Below are positions 6,983-8,200 of a DNA stretch of 8,200 nucleotides, piece by piece. The translations under genes were made by a program, and so were the position numbers. Location of the stretch: positions 1 to 8,200 of the forward strand of contig JAICSG010000146.1 in the NCBI GenBank assembly GCA_025937035.1. The letters run 5' to 3'. This stretch comes from Thermoanaerobaculia bacterium (GTDB lineage Bacteria; Acidobacteriota; Thermoanaerobaculia; Multivoradales; UBA5704). The stretch's first letter is position 1. Every line of letters begins with the position of its first letter. The notes under the pieces are model-generated. The model saw only the letters and a list, made by a program, of their open reading frames with translations, was not told the DNA's origin and did not search any database.

Positions 6983-7498
6983 TTACCGCCCCGGGCCCGG
7001 CTCGGGGTCGCTGCCGGTGATGGAACGGCTGCGGAACTCCCCGTAGTGGAGCTGGGTGTCGGCGTTCCAGTTGCCCGTGCCGACCAGGGTCTCCGGGGTG
7101 TAGGAGCTCTGGCGGTAGCTGTTCTTGCCGGTGCGCTCGATCAGGAAACGGTAGGGGATGGCGAGCTCGCGGCCATGGGCGGTGCAGACGACTTGGCCTT
7201 CGAGGATGATCCAGGGGCCGTCCGGGATGTCGACGAGGGCGATGCCCTCCTTGTCCGCCTGGACCCGCTTCAGGACCTGCTCGCTCTGCAGGTCGTAGAC
7301 CCGCCACTCCGAGGCGAAGAAGCGCTGGTGGTCGTGGACCGCGCAGCCGGCCCGCAGGCGGCCGGTCTCGTCCGTCTTGGTGCAGCCGAAGGTCATGTCG
7401 TTCTCCCCGCAGGGGGGAGCCGCGGCCGCGCGGAGCGCGAGGGGGGCGAGCAGAAGAAAAGAGACGACGAAGCTCAGGGTCCGGGTCTTGGCGCGCAC
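6983..7498 (-). CDS. Small secreted protein of unknown function with four cysteines
   Basis: This 171-residue protein begins with a clear Sec signal peptide: basic MRAKTRT, then a hydrophobic core FVVSFLLLAPLAL, then an A-rich cleavage region (AAAAPP, about residue 27). The mature part is about 144 residues with four cysteines (C30, C39, C52, C105), enough for two disulfides in an exported protein. It is mostly polar with short beta-like stretches (EWRVYDL, WIILEGQVVC, YRFLI) and ends in a Gly/Pro-rich tail. I do not recognise the family. The start is GTG, preceded at four bases by GGAGG (7503-7507); the signal peptide begins exactly here, which supports it. The stop is seven bases from the convergent GyrI-like gene. 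It appears to be monocistronic, with a candidate TATAAT box about 140 bases upstream. Confidence 0.8.
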   Translation of the reverse strand: MRAKTRTLSFVVSFLLLAPLALRAAAAPPCGENDMTFGCTKTDETGRLRAGCAVHDHQRFFASEWRVYDLQSEQVLKRVQADKEGIALVDIPDGPWIILEGQVVCTAHGRELAIPYRFLIERTGKNSYRQSSYTPETLVGTGNWNADTQLHYGEFRSRSITGSDPEPGPGR

Positions 7499-7635
7499 GG
7501 GTCCTCCCCACCGGGGTAAATCGTGGGCACGTCCCGCGTCGCCTTGGCGGAAATACAGCCTTGCCAGGCTTATCTCCGGGCCCGAAGCTCCGAGGTGCCC
7601 GCGAGGTCGATGTTTGGCCGAGATGGCTGAGAGGA

Positions 7636-7641
7636 ATTATA
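7636..7641 (-). promoter_or_regulatory. Candidate -10 box for the secreted-protein gene
   Basis: A perfect TATAAT on the minus strand stands out in very GC-rich DNA, about 138 bases before the GTG start. No convincing -35 lies 16-18 bases further up (ATCCTT at 17). An extended 5' leader would follow. The box sits inside the span of a long imperfect stem (7616-7628 with 7665-7677). Confidence 0.35.
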
Positions 7642-7677
7642 ACGCGGAGGCGGGGGAAAAGGATAGCCCCATCGGCC

Positions 7678-7779
7678 TCAGGCGTTGCCGGTCCAGTCAA
7701 TGACGGTGTCGCTGGGGATGTAGTGACGTCTGCCGCCGTCCCACGCCGCCCGGATCCAATCTGAGAGCGCCCAGCCCCA
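7678..7779 (-). pseudogene. C-terminal remnant of an unidentified protein
   Basis: One minus-strand frame ending at TGA (7680-7678) reads like real protein: W-G-W-A-L-S-D-W-I-R-A-A-W-D-G-G, then RRHYIPSDTVIDWTGNA and stop. Of the last 20 sense codons, 17 end in G or C, as in the intact genes. The frame stays open up to a TAG at 7932-7930 but contains no ATG, GTG or TTG, and above about 7780 it becomes repeat-derived low-complexity sequence. I read it as the tail of a gene whose front was lost at the repeat block. The family is not recognised. Chance open frames are common in GC-rich DNA, so confidence is low. Confidence 0.33.
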
Positions 7780-7786
7780 TTTTTGT

Positions 7787-8025
7787 GTTCCCCGATGGAA
7801 TTCGAGCGCTCCCCGACGGTTTTTTCCGTTCCCGGACGGCCGTCCAAGAAACCCGGAGGCTCGAGAACGTTCCCGACGCCCCGGATACGTTCCCGGGCCG
7901 CCATCCAGGAAACGCGGGCGCTCGGGAAGCTATCCGGGGCGTCGGGAAAGCAATTCAGCCGTTCGGATTCGTTCCCGAGGCGTCGGGCGCGTTATTTTTC
8001 GATCCGGGAGCTCTGGAATCGCGCC
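7787..8025. repeat. Degenerate ~20.4-bp periodic, palindrome-rich noncoding repeat block
   Basis: Variants of G-T/C-T-C-C-C-G-A/G start at 7787, 7808, 7828, 7869, 7889 and 7971, with weaker versions at the intermediate steps, so the cores fall close to a 20.4-bp grid over about ten steps. Three steps make a 61-bp higher unit: 7828-7888 and 7889-7949 align without gaps at 42 of 61 positions (32 of the first 40). The motif also occurs inverted (CGGGAA at 7923-7928 and 7943-7948). A 12-bp palindrome GGACGGCCGTCC lies at 7834-7845, a CCCGA-GGCG-TCGGG hairpin at 7974-7987, and GGCGCG/CGCGCC arms at 7986-7991 and 8020-8025. T-tracts at 7780-7784, 7820-7825 and 7994-7998 interrupt the GC. The 20-bp step is not codon-aligned and no frame looks coding. 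Confidence 0.7.
7870..7948. repeat. Long inverted repeat with a perfect 18-bp arm
   Basis: TTCCCGACGCCCCGGATA (7870-7887) has its exact reverse complement at 7931-7948. After two mismatches the pairing resumes inward (TTCCCG 7890-7895 with CGGGAA 7923-7928, a G-T pair, then GC 7897-7898 with 7920-7921), leaving a central loop around 7903-7915. The result is a strong cruciform or RNA hairpin of roughly 27-30 pairs, centred at 7909. No U-tract follows closely on either side. Confidence 0.8.
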
Positions 8026-8200
8026 GGGTCGGAAGCAAGAGTCCCAGGCAAGAAAATCAGGGATTCGGAAGGCTGAAGCTGGACCGGGGCGGCTTCGCGG
8101 GAGGTTCTTCAGGTGGATCAAGCCTGCCTGGAGCATTCTACCGGATTGGGCTCGGACCGGGAAGGCGTCGGAGGCTCGGAAGGGCGACGGGGGCTTGTCC
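8026..8200. other. Right-edge stretch without recognisable gene
   Basis: No frame on either strand shows a start with a ribosome site, coding-like third positions or a known motif. The composition is GC-rich, with scattered CCGGGAAGG and CGTCGG words resembling the repeat block to its left. The weak minus-strand TAGAAT at 8139-8144 has no matching -35. Confidence 0.4.

Noticed and set aside
7499..7635. Riboswitch or SRP-like RNA in the leader of the secreted-protein gene
   Set aside because: GGCAAGG and GCCAAGG words and a small AGCCT/AGGCT hairpin looked suggestive, but they do not match the conserved cores of c-di-GMP, cobalamin or SRP RNAs that I know.
7616..7690. tRNA gene
   Set aside because: GGCCGAGATGGCTGAGAGG looks like a tRNA-Ser/Leu start, but there is no T-arm GGTTCGAATC-like sequence and no cloverleaf can be drawn.
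6903..7904. Minus-strand open frame of 333 codons
   Set aside because: It overlaps the secreted-protein gene in another frame and crosses the repeat block. It has no signal peptide, no motif and no convincing ribosome site.
7828..7950. Integron attC site
   Set aside because: The palindromic structure is suggestive, but I could not find paired RYYYAAC and GTTRRRY core sites at the stem ends, and no integrase or cassette is present.
7787..8025. CRISPR array
   Set aside because: The repeats are short, degenerate and in both orientations, and there are no unique spacers of even length and no cas genes.
7783..8076. Plus-strand open frame of 97 codons over the repeat block
   Set aside because: It is Ser/Arg/Pro-rich, made of repeat-derived sequence whose 20-61 bp periods are not multiples of three, with no ribosome site.

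Overview
The window is GC-rich bacterial DNA with strong G/C bias at third codon positions and good Shine-Dalgarno sites. It suggests a high-GC chromosome, for example Acidobacteriota or a similar soil/sediment lineage, but this is a weak inference because no taxonomic marker is present. No rRNA, tRNA, CRISPR array, transposase or phage gene was seen.

Region 1 (1-3678, + strand) is a tight four-gene operon. It encodes a molybdopterin oxidoreductase cut by the left window edge (Cys-ligated and most like cytosolic assimilatory-type nitrate reductases), a 194-residue subunit with four [4Fe-4S] sites, a membrane-anchored Rieske [2Fe-2S] protein with a twin-arginine motif, and an 83-residue two-helix membrane protein. 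The junctions are abutting or overlapping. The likely product is a membrane-attached molybdenum redox complex that passes electrons through Fe-S and Rieske centres. The substrate cannot be proved from sequence.

Region 2 (3703-6192, - strand) converges on region 1 across a hairpin. It is a two-gene operon. The 501-residue upstream product is a ferritin-like protein resembling the C-terminal half of the bisindole enzymes VioB, RebD and StaD. The 322-residue downstream product resembles the N-terminal part of the same enzymes. Together they look like a split VioB-type enzyme without a visible amino-acid oxidase partner. This is the best candidate in the window for something undescribed.

Region 3 (6193-6982) holds a divergent intergenic spacer with a short hairpin, a 32-codon remnant carrying a recognisable N-terminal motif, and a stand-alone GyrI-like effector-binding protein (+).

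Region 4 (6983-8200) holds a small secreted protein of unknown function (-) with a TATAAT box upstream. Beyond it lie about 700 bases with no intact gene. That stretch contains a coding-like C-terminal remnant (-), then a striking noncoding block with about 20.4-bp periodicity, a 61-bp repeat and an 18-bp perfect inverted repeat. The last 150 bases hold nothing I can recognise.
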